Shown here in pieces: positions 1 through 5,909 of a stretch of 5,909 bases of DNA. A program made the translations under genes and the position numbers. The DNA comes from JAITWN01 sp964546765. GTDB taxonomy: Bacteria; Pseudomonadota; Gammaproteobacteria; SZUA-140. Below the pieces are notes generated by a model. It did no database searches. It had not been told where the DNA came from and worked only from the letters and a program-made list of their open reading frames with translations. The stretch's first letter is position 1; every line of letters starts with the position of its first letter. The DNA lies in NCBI GenBank assembly GCA_964546765.1, contig CAZJKV010000111.1:1-5909 (forward strand), written 5' to 3'.

Positions 1-558
1 GTCGTCATCATCGGCGCCGGGGTCGCCGGCGGCAACGCGGCGCGAGTCGCGGCCGGCCTCGGGGCCGAGGTCGTCGTGTTCGACCAGAAGCGCGATCGCC
101 TGGAGGCGATGCGCGATATCGGCCCGAACGTAACTTCGCGCTATCCCTTCGCCGACGTCATCGCCGACGAGGTCGCGCGCGCCGACCTGCTGATCGGCGC
201 GGTACTGATCACCGGCAGCCGCGCACCGCATGTCGTCAGCCGCGACATGGTGCGCGCGATGCGGCCCGGCGGCGTCATCGTCGACGTCTCGATCGACCAG
301 GGCGGCTGCATCGAGACAAGCCGGCCGACCAGCTACGAGGCGCCGACCTTCGTAGACGAGGACATCGTCCATTTCGGGGTCACCAACATGCCGGGCGCTG
401 TGCCGAGATCGGCGTCGCAGGCGCTGTCGGCAGCGTTGCTGCCGTGGCTGCAGATACTTGCCCGGGACGACTGGGAACGGGACGCCGGTCTGTCGAAGGG
501 TGTCAACGTCGCAGCGGGCCGGGTCGTGCATCCTGCCTTGCAGCAATATGTGGCATAA
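1..558 (+). CDS. ald: Alanine dehydrogenase, C-terminal part (5' end outside window)
   Basis: NAD-dependent L-alanine dehydrogenase, which interconverts L-alanine with pyruvate and ammonia in the cytoplasm. The frame is open from base 1, so the gene is cut by the window edge. The 185 visible residues are about half of the family's usual length of roughly 370. They open with a Rossmann nucleotide-binding motif, GAGVAG (visible residues 5-10), and an acidic residue follows the second strand (VVVFD). The family signature IDQGGC lies at 292-309; its Asp (295-297) corresponds to the catalytic Asp270 of the Mycobacterium tuberculosis enzyme. Further on come NMPGAVPR, with the usual small and hydrophobic residues after it, and a typical C-terminal KGVNV segment. 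The substrate-binding Lys and the catalytic His of the family lie in the missing N-terminal half. The stop TAA at 556-558 is nine bases before ftsK. The related transhydrogenase alpha subunit is less likely, given the DQGGC and NMPGAVPR motifs. Confidence 0.95.
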   Translation, partial: VVIIGAGVAGGNAARVAAGLGAEVVVFDQKRDRLEAMRDIGPNVTSRYPFADVIADEVARADLLIGAVLITGSRAPHVVSRDMVRAMRPGGVIVDVSIDQGGCIETSRPTSYEAPTFVDEDIVHFGVTNMPGAVPRSASQALSAALLPWLQILARDDWERDAGLSKGVNVAAGRVVHPALQQYVA

Positions 559-559
559 T
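551..559 (+). promoter_or_regulatory. Candidate extended -10 promoter element for ftsK
   Basis: TG at 551-552, one spacer base, then CATAAT at 554-559 (five of six matches to TATAAT) form an extended -10 pattern. It lies in a short AT-rich patch within very GC-rich DNA and overlaps the ald stop codon. No good -35 hexamer is visible at 16-18 bp spacing, which extended -10 promoters can tolerate. A start 7-9 bases downstream would fall at about 566-568, on or next to the ftsK ATG. The element is inferred from sequence only and could be chance. Confidence 0.35.
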
Positions 560-567
560 CTGCGACC

Positions 568-2871
568 ATGTCACAGGCAACCCGCAAGAACAACAAGCAA
601 CCCCTGCCGATTGCGAGCCACATGATCCGCGGCCTGCGTGAAGGCGCGCTTTTCGTGCTCGGCGCGATCGCGATCTACATGCTGATCTCGCTCGTCAGCT
701 ACCACCCCGGCGATCCGGGCTGGTCCTACAGCGCCAGCGTCGACCGTATCGGCAACATCGGCGGACTCGTCGGCGCATGGTTCTCTTCAATCTTCCTGCT
801 CTGGTTCGGCTATTTCGCCTACCTGTTTCCGGCGCTCGTCGCCTTCGCCGGCTGGATGATCTTCCGCGGCCGCCGCGCCGAATCGCGCATCGGTATGCGC
901 CAGGCCATGTTGACCGGGATCGGCTTCGTGCTGACCCTGGTCGCTGGTTGCGGACTCGCGACACTGCACTTCACCGGCATCGAAGGCACGCTGCCGGCAA
1001 ACGCCGGCGGCATACTCGGTGATATCGTCAGCAACGGCCTGGTGAAGCCGTTCAGTTTCATCGGCACGACACTGTTCCTGATCGCGCTGTTCCTGACCGG
1101 CATCTCCCTGTTTACCGGGATGTCCTGGCTCGCGTTGATGGACGCGATCGGGCGAGCGACCTTCAATTTCTTCGGCCGCTTCCGCGTCATCGGCACAAAG
1201 TGGAGCGACTGGCACGCGGCGCGCAGGGCGCGGCGCCACCGTTCCGCTGCGGTCGAGGACGAGCGCAAACTGAAGAAAGTACGCACCCCGCCTCGCATCG
1301 AACCGGTCATCAAGCAGATCGAGCCGAGCATCCGCGCCGAGAAGGAGCGCCAGGTGCCGCTGTTCATCACCCCGGTCGACAGCGGCGAACTGCCGCCCCT
1401 GGCGCTGCTGGATCCGCCGGAACCGAGCGGCCAGGCGCTGTCCACCGCGACGCTCGAGGCGATGTCGCGCCAGGTCGAGATGAAGCTCGCCGATTTCGGC
1501 ATCGAGGTCGAGGTCGTCGCGGTCAACCCCGGCCCGGTGATCACCCGCTTTGAGCTGCAGCCGGCGCCCGGCGTCAAGGTCAGCCAGATCAGCAATCTCG
1601 CCAAGGACCTCGCGCGCGCGCTGTCCTCGATCAGCGTGCGCATCGTCGATATCATCCCCGGCAAGTCGGTCATCGGCCTCGAGATCCCGAACGAACATCG
1701 CGAGATCGTCAGGCTCAGCGAGATCCTGCAATCGAGACAATACGACGAGGCCGACTCGCCGCTGTCGCTCGGCCTGGGCAAGGATATCGGCGGCCATCCT
1801 GTCATCGTCGATCTCGCGAAAATGCCGCATCTTCTGGTCGCAGGCACGACCGGTTCCGGCAAGTCCGTCGCGGTCAACGCGATGGTGCTGAGCATGCTCT
1901 ACAACGCGTCGCCGAACGACATGCGCATCATCATGATCGACCCGAAGATGCTCGAACTGTCGGTCTACGAAGGCATCCCGCATCTGCTCGCCCCGGTTGT
2001 CACCGACATGAAGGAGGCAGCCAACGCGCTGCGCTGGTCGGTCGCCGAGATGGAACGGCGTTACGCGCTGATGGCGCACCTCGGCGTGCGCAATATCGCC
2101 AACTATAACCGCAAGGTCAAGGCAGCGATCGACAAGGAAGCTCCGATTCCGGATCCGTTCGCGAAGCCGCTCGAGGGAGAAGCGCCGGCGACGCTGCAAT
2201 CGATCCCGTATATCGTCGTCATAATCGACGAACTCGCCGACATGATGATGGTCGTCGGCAAGAAGGTCGAACAGCTGATCGCCCGCCTCGCTCAAAAGGC
2301 GCGCGCGTCCGGCATCCACCTCGTGCTTGCGACCCAGCGTCCATCGGTCGACGTGATCACCGGTCTGATCAAGGCGAACATCCCGACCCGCATCGCGTTC
2401 CAGGTCTCGTCGAAGATAGATTCGCGGACCATCCTCGACCAGATGGGCGCCGAGCAACTGCTCGGCCACGGCGACATGCTGTATCTGCCGCCCGGCACCA
2501 GCGTGCCGGTGCGCATCCACGGGGCCTTCGTCGACGACCACGAGGTTCACAAGGTCGTCGCCTTCCTTAAGAAGTCGGGCGAACCCGAATATCTCGACGA
2601 GATTCTGAGATCGACGGACAACGACAGCGATGCCGGCGACGAGTTCGGCGACGGCGCCTCGGGCGAGGTCGATGCGCTCTACGACCAGGCAGTGCGCATC
2701 GTCACCGAAACCCGGCGTGCGTCGATCTCGGGGGTGCAGCGGCGACTCAAGATCGGCTACAATCGCGCCGCCCGCATGGTCGAGGAGATGGAGCGCGCCG
2801 GCATCGTCGGGCCGCTGGAATCCAACGGCAGCCGCGAGGTGCTCGCACCGCCGCCGGTCACGGTCGACTGA
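568..2871 (+). CDS. ftsK: DNA translocase FtsK
   Basis: Septum-anchored, ATP-driven double-stranded DNA pump. In the family it helps assemble the divisome, clears the chromosome from the closing septum and activates XerCD at dif. The 767 residues show a short cytoplasmic tail and then four hydrophobic segments at about 26-44, 75-99, 113-133 and 164-189 that form the membrane domain. A short basic linker follows (about 210-260), then the alpha domain (about 290-390). The RecA-like motor has Walker A GTTGSGKS (426-433, Lys432) and Walker B VVIIDE (550-555, Asp554/Glu555). After an acidic stretch (about 685-702) comes the winged-helix gamma domain (about 702-764) with the conserved LKIGYNRAARM helix that reads polar KOPS sites and contacts XerD. 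The protein is complete but compact compared with the E. coli protein of about 1,330 residues, whose linker is very long. The ATG at 568 is preferred because the N-terminus starts MSQ like E. coli FtsK. No Shine-Dalgarno precedes it; the next ATG (622) is the main alternative. Confidence 0.97.
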   Translation: MSQATRKNNKQPLPIASHMIRGLREGALFVLGAIAIYMLISLVSYHPGDPGWSYSASVDRIGNIGGLVGAWFSSIFLLWFGYFAYLFPALVAFAGWMIFRGRRAESRIGMRQAMLTGIGFVLTLVAGCGLATLHFTGIEGTLPANAGGILGDIVSNGLVKPFSFIGTTLFLIALFLTGISLFTGMSWLALMDAIGRATFNFFGRFRVIGTKWSDWHAARRARRHRSAAVEDERKLKKVRTPPRIEPVIKQIEPSIRAEKERQVPLFITPVDSGELPPLALLDPPEPSGQALSTATLEAMSRQVEMKLADFGIEVEVVAVNPGPVITRFELQPAPGVKVSQISNLAKDLARALSSISVRIVDIIPGKSVIGLEIPNEHREIVRLSEILQSRQYDEADSPLSLGLGKDIGGHPVIVDLAKMPHLLVAGTTGSGKSVAVNAMVLSMLYNASPNDMRIIMIDPKMLELSVYEGIPHLLAPVVTDMKEAANALRWSVAEMERRYALMAHLGVRNIANYNRKVKAAIDKEAPIPDPFAKPLEGEAPATLQSIPYIVVIIDELADMMMVVGKKVEQLIARLAQKARASGIHLVLATQRPSVDVITGLIKANIPTRIAFQVSSKIDSRTILDQMGAEQLLGHGDMLYLPPGTSVPVRIHGAFVDDHEVHKVVAFLKKSGEPEYLDEILRSTDNDSDAGDEFGDGASGEVDALYDQAVRIVTETRRASISGVQRRLKIGYNRAARMVEEMERAGIVGPLESNGSREVLAPPPVTVD

Positions 2872-3528
2872 ATGGCCGGCATCGCTGTCCGCCTGTCTCT
2901 CATCACGCTGGTCCTGCTGTTCCCGCTCGCGTCCCCGCACGGCGCCGCACCCGCGCCCGGCAGCGCCGAACTGCTGCGTTATTTCGCCGACCTGCGCTCG
3001 CTCGAGGCGCGCTTCGAACAGCTCATCATCGATCCGCAGGGCCGGGGCCGGGAGCACAGCCGGGGCACACTGCTTGTATTGCGCCCGGGCCGCTTCCGCT
3101 GGGCCTACGAGGATCCGTATGAACAGCTGATCGTCACCGACGCGAACACCCTGTGGGTCTACGACCCCGACCTCGGACAGGTCACGATTTCAGAACTCGA
3201 TACCTCGGTCGGCAATACGCCCGCGCTGCTGCTTAGCACCGACCAGCGGCTGGAAGACCTGTTCCTGATCAGCGAGCCCGAGGTGGACGAGGAACTGGCC
3301 TGGCTGCTGCTCGAACCGCGCGAGGAGTCGGAGACCAGCTTCACCCGTATTTTTCTCGGCTTCGTCGGGGCAGAACTCCGATCGATGGAGATAGTCGACG
3401 GTTTCGGCCAGACCGTGCAGATCCGCTTCAGCGATATCCGGCGTAATGCCGTGATCGATCCGGCGCTGTTCGAATTCACGCCGCCTGACGGCATCGACGT
3501 CATCGGCGAAGGTCCGCGGGCGCGATGA
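2872..3528 (+). CDS. lolA: Outer-membrane lipoprotein carrier protein LolA
   Basis: Periplasmic chaperone that receives lipoproteins released by LolCDE from the inner membrane and hands them to LolB at the outer membrane. The 218 residues begin with a signal peptide (hydrophobic core about 8-20, signal peptidase I cleavage likely near 25-28; no lipobox Cys). The mature part has LolA hallmarks: RPGRFRW (71-77), whose first Arg matches the functionally important Arg43 of mature E. coli LolA; QLIVTD and TLWVYDPDLGQV (about 85-104); GNTPALLL (114-121); and FEFTPPDGIDVI (200-211) near the C-terminus. The length is normal for the family once the signal peptide is counted. The ATG abuts the ftsK stop (TGA at 2869-2871) with no clear Shine-Dalgarno, so translation is probably coupled to ftsK. 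The stop overlaps the rarA start in ATGA. The motif matches and the usual place after ftsK make the call firm. Confidence 0.95.
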   Translation: MAGIAVRLSLITLVLLFPLASPHGAAPAPGSAELLRYFADLRSLEARFEQLIIDPQGRGREHSRGTLLVLRPGRFRWAYEDPYEQLIVTDANTLWVYDPDLGQVTISELDTSVGNTPALLLSTDQRLEDLFLISEPEVDEELAWLLLEPREESETSFTRIFLGFVGAELRSMEIVDGFGQTVQIRFSDIRRNAVIDPALFEFTPPDGIDVIGEGPRAR

Positions 3529-4835
3529 ACACCGACACGCGGCCGCTCGCGGATCGCATGCGGCCGGCGCGGCTCGACGACGTGATCGGCCAGGACCACC
3601 TGCTCGGTCCGGGCAAGCCGCTGCGCCTCGCGATAGAATCCGGCCGCCTGCATTCGATGGTGCTGTGGGGACCGCCGGGCAGCGGCAAGACGACGCTCGC
3701 GCGCCTGATCGCAGGTCACGCAAACGCGGATTTCATCAGCCTGTCGGCGGTATTTGCCGGGGTCAAGGAGATTCGCGGCGCGATAGCCGCCGCGCAGCAG
3801 ACGATGCAGGCGCACGGCCGGCCGACCGTGCTGTTCATAGACGAGGTCCATCGCTTCAACAAGGCGCAACAGGATGCCTTCCTGCACCACGTCGAGGACG
3901 GCACCTTCCTGTTCATCGGCGCGACGACCGAGAACCCGTCGTTCGAACTCAACAACGCGCTGCTGTCGCGAGCGCGCGTCTATGTGCTGAAGGCGCTCGA
4001 CGCAACGGCGATTCTCGCCGTCATCGACCGCGCGCTGACAGACGAGGACTGCGGGCTCGGCCGCCTCGCCCTCGACATCGATGCGCCGCTGCGTGACCTG
4101 ATCGCGCGCGCCGCGGACGGCGACGCGCGGCGCGCGCTGAATTTCCTCGAAATCCTGTCCGATCTCGCCGTCGAACGCGCGGGCCGCCGCCGCGTGGACG
4201 AGACGCTGGTCGTCGAGGTTGTCAGCGGCGGCGGCCGGCGCTTCGACAAGGGCGGCGAGGCCTTCTACGACCAGATCTCGGCGCTGCACAAATCGGTGCG
4301 CGGCTCGGCGCCGGACGCGGCGCTGTACTGGTTTGCGCGCATGATCGACGGCGGCTGCGACCCCCTGTACCTGGCGCGGCGCATCGCCCGCATGGCAAGC
4401 GAGGACATCGGCAACGCCGACCCCCGCGCGCTGGCGCTCGCGCTCGACGCCTGGGACGTGCAGGAGCGGCTTGGCAGCCCGGAAGGGGAACTGGCGCTGG
4501 CCCAGGCCGTGGTATATTTGGCCTGCGCCGCGAAGAGCAACGCCGTCTACGTTGCGTACAACGCGGCGATGAAGGATGCGAAGGGCGAAGGATCGCGCGA
4601 GGTACCGCTGCATTTGCGCAACGCGCCGACGCGACTGATGAAGGAACTCGGTTACGGTAAGACCTATCGCTACGCCCATGACGAGCCCGACGCCTATGCC
4701 GCCGGCGAGACCTATTTCCCCGACGGACTCGCGCCCCGAACCTATTACCGTCCGGCACCGCGCGGGCTCGAACTCAAGATCGCGGAAAAACTCGCGCAGT
4801 TGCGCGCACTCGACGAAAAGGCCGGGAGAAAATAG
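3525..4835 (+). CDS. rarA: Replication-associated recombination protein A (AAA+ ATPase RarA/MgsA)
   Basis: Cytoplasmic AAA+ ATPase of the RarA/MgsA/WRNIP1 family, related to clamp-loader and RuvB ATPases. It acts at stalled or gapped replication forks together with SSB. The 436 residues match the usual family length. An N-terminal MRPARLDDVIGQDHLLG segment (12-28) precedes Walker A GPPGSGKT (49-56) and Walker B VLFIDEVHRF (102-111, Asp106/Glu107). Sensor 1 lies in GATTENPSF (132-140), the arginine finger in LLSRARVY (146-153), and sensor 2 in GDARRALNFLE (199-209). The C-terminal half (about 245-430) is the helical tetramerisation region, with the family-typical DPLYLARRIARMASEDIG and Tyr-rich PLHLRNAPT...YRYAHDEPDAY parts. 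The start overlaps the lolA stop by four bases (ATGA). A weak GAAGG lies 12 bases upstream, so coupling to lolA is likely. All catalytic motifs are intact. Confidence 0.97.
   Translation: MNTDTRPLADRMRPARLDDVIGQDHLLGPGKPLRLAIESGRLHSMVLWGPPGSGKTTLARLIAGHANADFISLSAVFAGVKEIRGAIAAAQQTMQAHGRPTVLFIDEVHRFNKAQQDAFLHHVEDGTFLFIGATTENPSFELNNALLSRARVYVLKALDATAILAVIDRALTDEDCGLGRLALDIDAPLRDLIARAADGDARRALNFLEILSDLAVERAGRRRVDETLVVEVVSGGGRRFDKGGEAFYDQISALHKSVRGSAPDAALYWFARMIDGGCDPLYLARRIARMASEDIGNADPRALALALDAWDVQERLGSPEGELALAQAVVYLACAAKSNAVYVAYNAAMKDAKGEGSREVPLHLRNAPTRLMKELGYGKTYRYAHDEPDAYAAGETYFPDGLAPRTYYRPAPRGLELKIAEKLAQLRALDEKAGRK
4824..4829 (+). promoter_or_regulatory. Shine-Dalgarno that fixes the GTG start of crcB
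   Basis: GGGAGA lies inside the last codons of rarA, six bases before GTG at 4836. It is the only good ribosome binding site in this gene run and supports the non-ATG start directly after the rarA TAG stop. The resulting protein begins at the usual CrcB N-terminus, just before LLAIAAGGAIGSLLRY. Confidence 0.7.
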
Positions 4836-5210
4836 GTGTTGCATCTGCTCGCGATAGCGGCCGGCGGCGCGATCGGCTCCCTGCTCCGCTACGGCTCGAC
4901 AGTCGGTGTTCATCAGCTGTTCGGCAAGGGTTTTCCGTACGGTACGCTGACGGTCAATGTGATTGGTTCGCTGCTGGTCGGGATCCTCTACGTGATCCTG
5001 GTCGAACGCCTCCAGACCGGGCTGGAATGGCGCGCGCTGCTGATCACCGGCCTGCTCGGCGGATTCACGACCTTCTCGGCATTTTCGCTCGAGACCCTGA
5101 TGCTGGTCGAACAGGGCGAGATGATGAAGGCGGCGCTGAATATCGTGCTGAGTGTCGGCTTGTGTCTTGGGGTCGTGTGGGTCGGGATCCTGATTGGACG
5201 GAGCGTGTGA
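4836..5210 (+). CDS. crcB: Fluoride channel CrcB/Fluc
   Basis: Small inner-membrane channel of the Fluc family that lets toxic fluoride leave the cell; in the family it works as an antiparallel dual-topology dimer with a structural Na+ at the interface. The 124 residues contain four hydrophobic segments, at about 2-22, 35-57, 67-90 and 98-121. Family motifs are all present: GGAIGSLLRY (10-19), GTLTVNVIGSLLVG (36-49) with the pore-lining Asn41, and GLLGGFTTFSAFSLE (72-86). Phe80 and Phe83 in the last motif correspond to the Phe-box residues that line the fluoride path, and the Gly/Thr break around 75-79 to the Na+ site. The start is GTG, placed directly after the rarA stop and served by a good Shine-Dalgarno. 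There is no upstream leader and so no room for a fluoride riboswitch; expression probably follows the ftsK-lolA-rarA transcript. A single-gene Fluc with both faces in one polypeptide is expected to form a homodimer. Confidence 0.96.
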   Translation: MLHLLAIAAGGAIGSLLRYGSTVGVHQLFGKGFPYGTLTVNVIGSLLVGILYVILVERLQTGLEWRALLITGLLGGFTTFSAFSLETLMLVEQGEMMKAALNIVLSVGLCLGVVWVGILIGRSV

Positions 5211-5240
5211 GACCGCCCGATTGATACGGTTAGCCCTGCC
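5211..5240. other. Convergent crcB/mutL intergenic gap without clear terminator
   Basis: Only 30 bases separate the stop codons of two converging genes. I see no GC-rich stem followed by a T-run for either strand. The best pairing is an imperfect CGGT-TAG / CTA-ACCG stem around 5227-5250 with a three-base bulge and a seven-base loop, which is too weak to call a terminator. Confidence 0.5.
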
Positions 5241-5909
5241 CTAGCGACCGCGCAGGAACAGGCGATCCAGCGCCTGCATATCGAGTTGCACCCAGGTCGG
5301 CCGGCCGTGGTTGCACTGTCCACTGCGCTCGGTGCGCTCCATGTCGCGCAGCAGCGCGTCCATCTCCGGCACTGTCAGGCGGCGGTTCGCGCGTACCGAG
5401 CCATGGCAGGCCATGGTTGCAAGGATCCCGTCGATGCGGTGCTGGACACGGCCGCCGTCCCCGTCGGCGCCGAGATCCGCTACGACGTCCCTGACCAGGG
5501 TATCGATATCAGCCTCGCACAGCAGGTTCGGCACCGCGCGCACCGCGACGGTGTCGTCGGACAGGCACGCGAGTTCGAGACCGATCTCGTCGAACACCGC
5601 CTGATGCTGCGCGACCAGCGCGGCCTCGCGACGACTCATCCGAATCGTCAAGGGCACCAGCAACGGCTGCGAGCGGATGCCGCCGTCACGGTGGCTGAGC
5701 TTCATGCGCTCGTAGACGATGCGCTCGTGGGCCGCGTGCATGTCGACCAGCACCAGTCCGTGCGCGTTTTCGGCGAGGATATAGACACCGTGGATCTGTG
5801 CGAGCGCGCGCCCGAGCGGGTGCGCGCCGTCATCACCGCCTTCGCGCACGACATCAGCGACCGTGCCGTGCAGCGCCGCGTACGGCGAGGCGGCCTCCGG
5901 TCCCCGGTC
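5241..5909 (-). CDS. mutL: DNA mismatch repair protein MutL, C-terminal domain (5' part outside window)
   Basis: MutL couples mismatch recognition by MutS to strand incision. The minus-strand frame stays open to base 5909, so only the last 222 residues are seen. The ATPase N-terminus lies outside; the GTG at 5849 is internal, not a start. The visible part is the dimerisation and endonuclease domain. The nuclease motif DMHAAHERIVYE (5709-5744) fits D-x-H-A-x2-E-x4-E, with Met replacing the common Gln. The other metal-site motifs are ACHGSVRANR (5382-5411) and CNHGRP (5298-5315, usually CPHGRP). QPLLVP (5652-5669) matches the QxLxP-like sliding-clamp binding motif of this domain, and the protein ends LDRLFLRGR, a typical MutL terminus. 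E. coli MutL lacks the nuclease motifs, so this one likely nicks DNA itself in a MutH-independent pathway (inference). The gene converges on crcB; the usual partners miaA and hfq are not downstream. Confidence 0.95.
   Translation of the reverse strand, partial: DRGPEAASPYAALHGTVADVVREGGDDGAHPLGRALAQIHGVYILAENAHGLVLVDMHAAHERIVYERMKLSHRDGGIRSQPLLVPLTIRMSRREAALVAQHQAVFDEIGLELACLSDDTVAVRAVPNLLCEADIDTLVRDVVADLGADGDGGRVQHRIDGILATMACHGSVRANRRLTVPEMDALLRDMERTERSGQCNHGRPTWVQLDMQALDRLFLRGR

Noticed and set aside
76..78. Apparent start codon (GTG) of a 160-residue frame in ald
   Set aside because: The frame is open back to base 1 and encodes the Rossmann GAGVAG motif upstream, so this is an internal Val codon of a truncated gene.
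685..1172. Possible separate membrane protein or truncated FtsK because of the short overall length
   Set aside because: The four membrane segments, motor and gamma domain lie in one uninterrupted frame; the length difference from E. coli FtsK is in the variable linker, which is short in many species.
787..3057. Long minus-strand open frame (about 756 codons) antisense to ftsK
   Set aside because: It mirrors the ftsK codons in GC-rich DNA with strong third-position bias, is rich in Arg, Asp, Gly and Ala without recognisable domains, and runs past the ftsK/lolA boundary. The sense strand holds a complete FtsK with every motif intact.
3159..4913. Long minus-strand open frame (about 584 codons) antisense to lolA, rarA and crcB
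   Set aside because: It crosses three gene boundaries, has low-complexity Arg/Ala/Val-rich composition, and no family motifs. It is an expected shadow of high-GC coding sequence.
5227..5250. Imperfect hairpin near the crcB and mutL stops as a terminator
   Set aside because: The stem is short, interrupted by a three-base bulge, and there is no T-tract on either side.
5847..5849. GTG as a start for a 202-residue minus-strand protein
   Set aside because: The frame continues without stop to the window edge, and the protein is only the C-terminal domain of MutL, so this is an internal Val codon.

Overview
This window is ordinary, very dense chromosomal housekeeping DNA from a high-GC (by eye clearly above 60%) Gram-negative bacterium. 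LolA implies an outer membrane with lipoprotein trafficking. The order ftsK-lolA-rarA, here extended by crcB, is a familiar gammaproteobacterial arrangement. MutL carries the endonuclease-type C-terminus, unlike the Escherichia coli protein. Together these point to a gammaproteobacterium outside the enteric group; the genus cannot be read from the sequence.

Layout. The left edge cuts into the end of an alanine dehydrogenase gene (ald, 1-558, + strand). Nine bases later begins a tight head-to-tail run on the same strand: ftsK (568-2871, DNA translocase of the divisome), lolA (2872-3528, periplasmic lipoprotein carrier), rarA (3525-4835, AAA+ replication-maintenance ATPase) and crcB (4836-5210, fluoride channel). 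The junctions are 9 bp, 0 bp, a 4-base ATGA overlap, and 0 bp, so these genes are almost certainly one transcript. On the opposite strand, converging on crcB with only 30 bp between the stops, is the C-terminal part of mutL (5241 to the right edge).

How the genes fit together. FtsK (chromosome segregation at the septum), RarA (stalled forks) and MutL (mismatch repair) all act on DNA maintenance. LolA serves envelope growth and CrcB protects against fluoride. The link between lolA or crcB and ftsK is positional, not biochemical. The most interesting regulatory detail is an extended -10-like element overlapping the ald stop codon just upstream of the ftsK ATG, with no Shine-Dalgarno sequence, so the ftsK message may be leaderless.

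No stretch over 300 bases lacks a gene. I saw no RNA genes, mobile elements, CRISPR arrays or significant repeats, and I found no convincing undescribed system.
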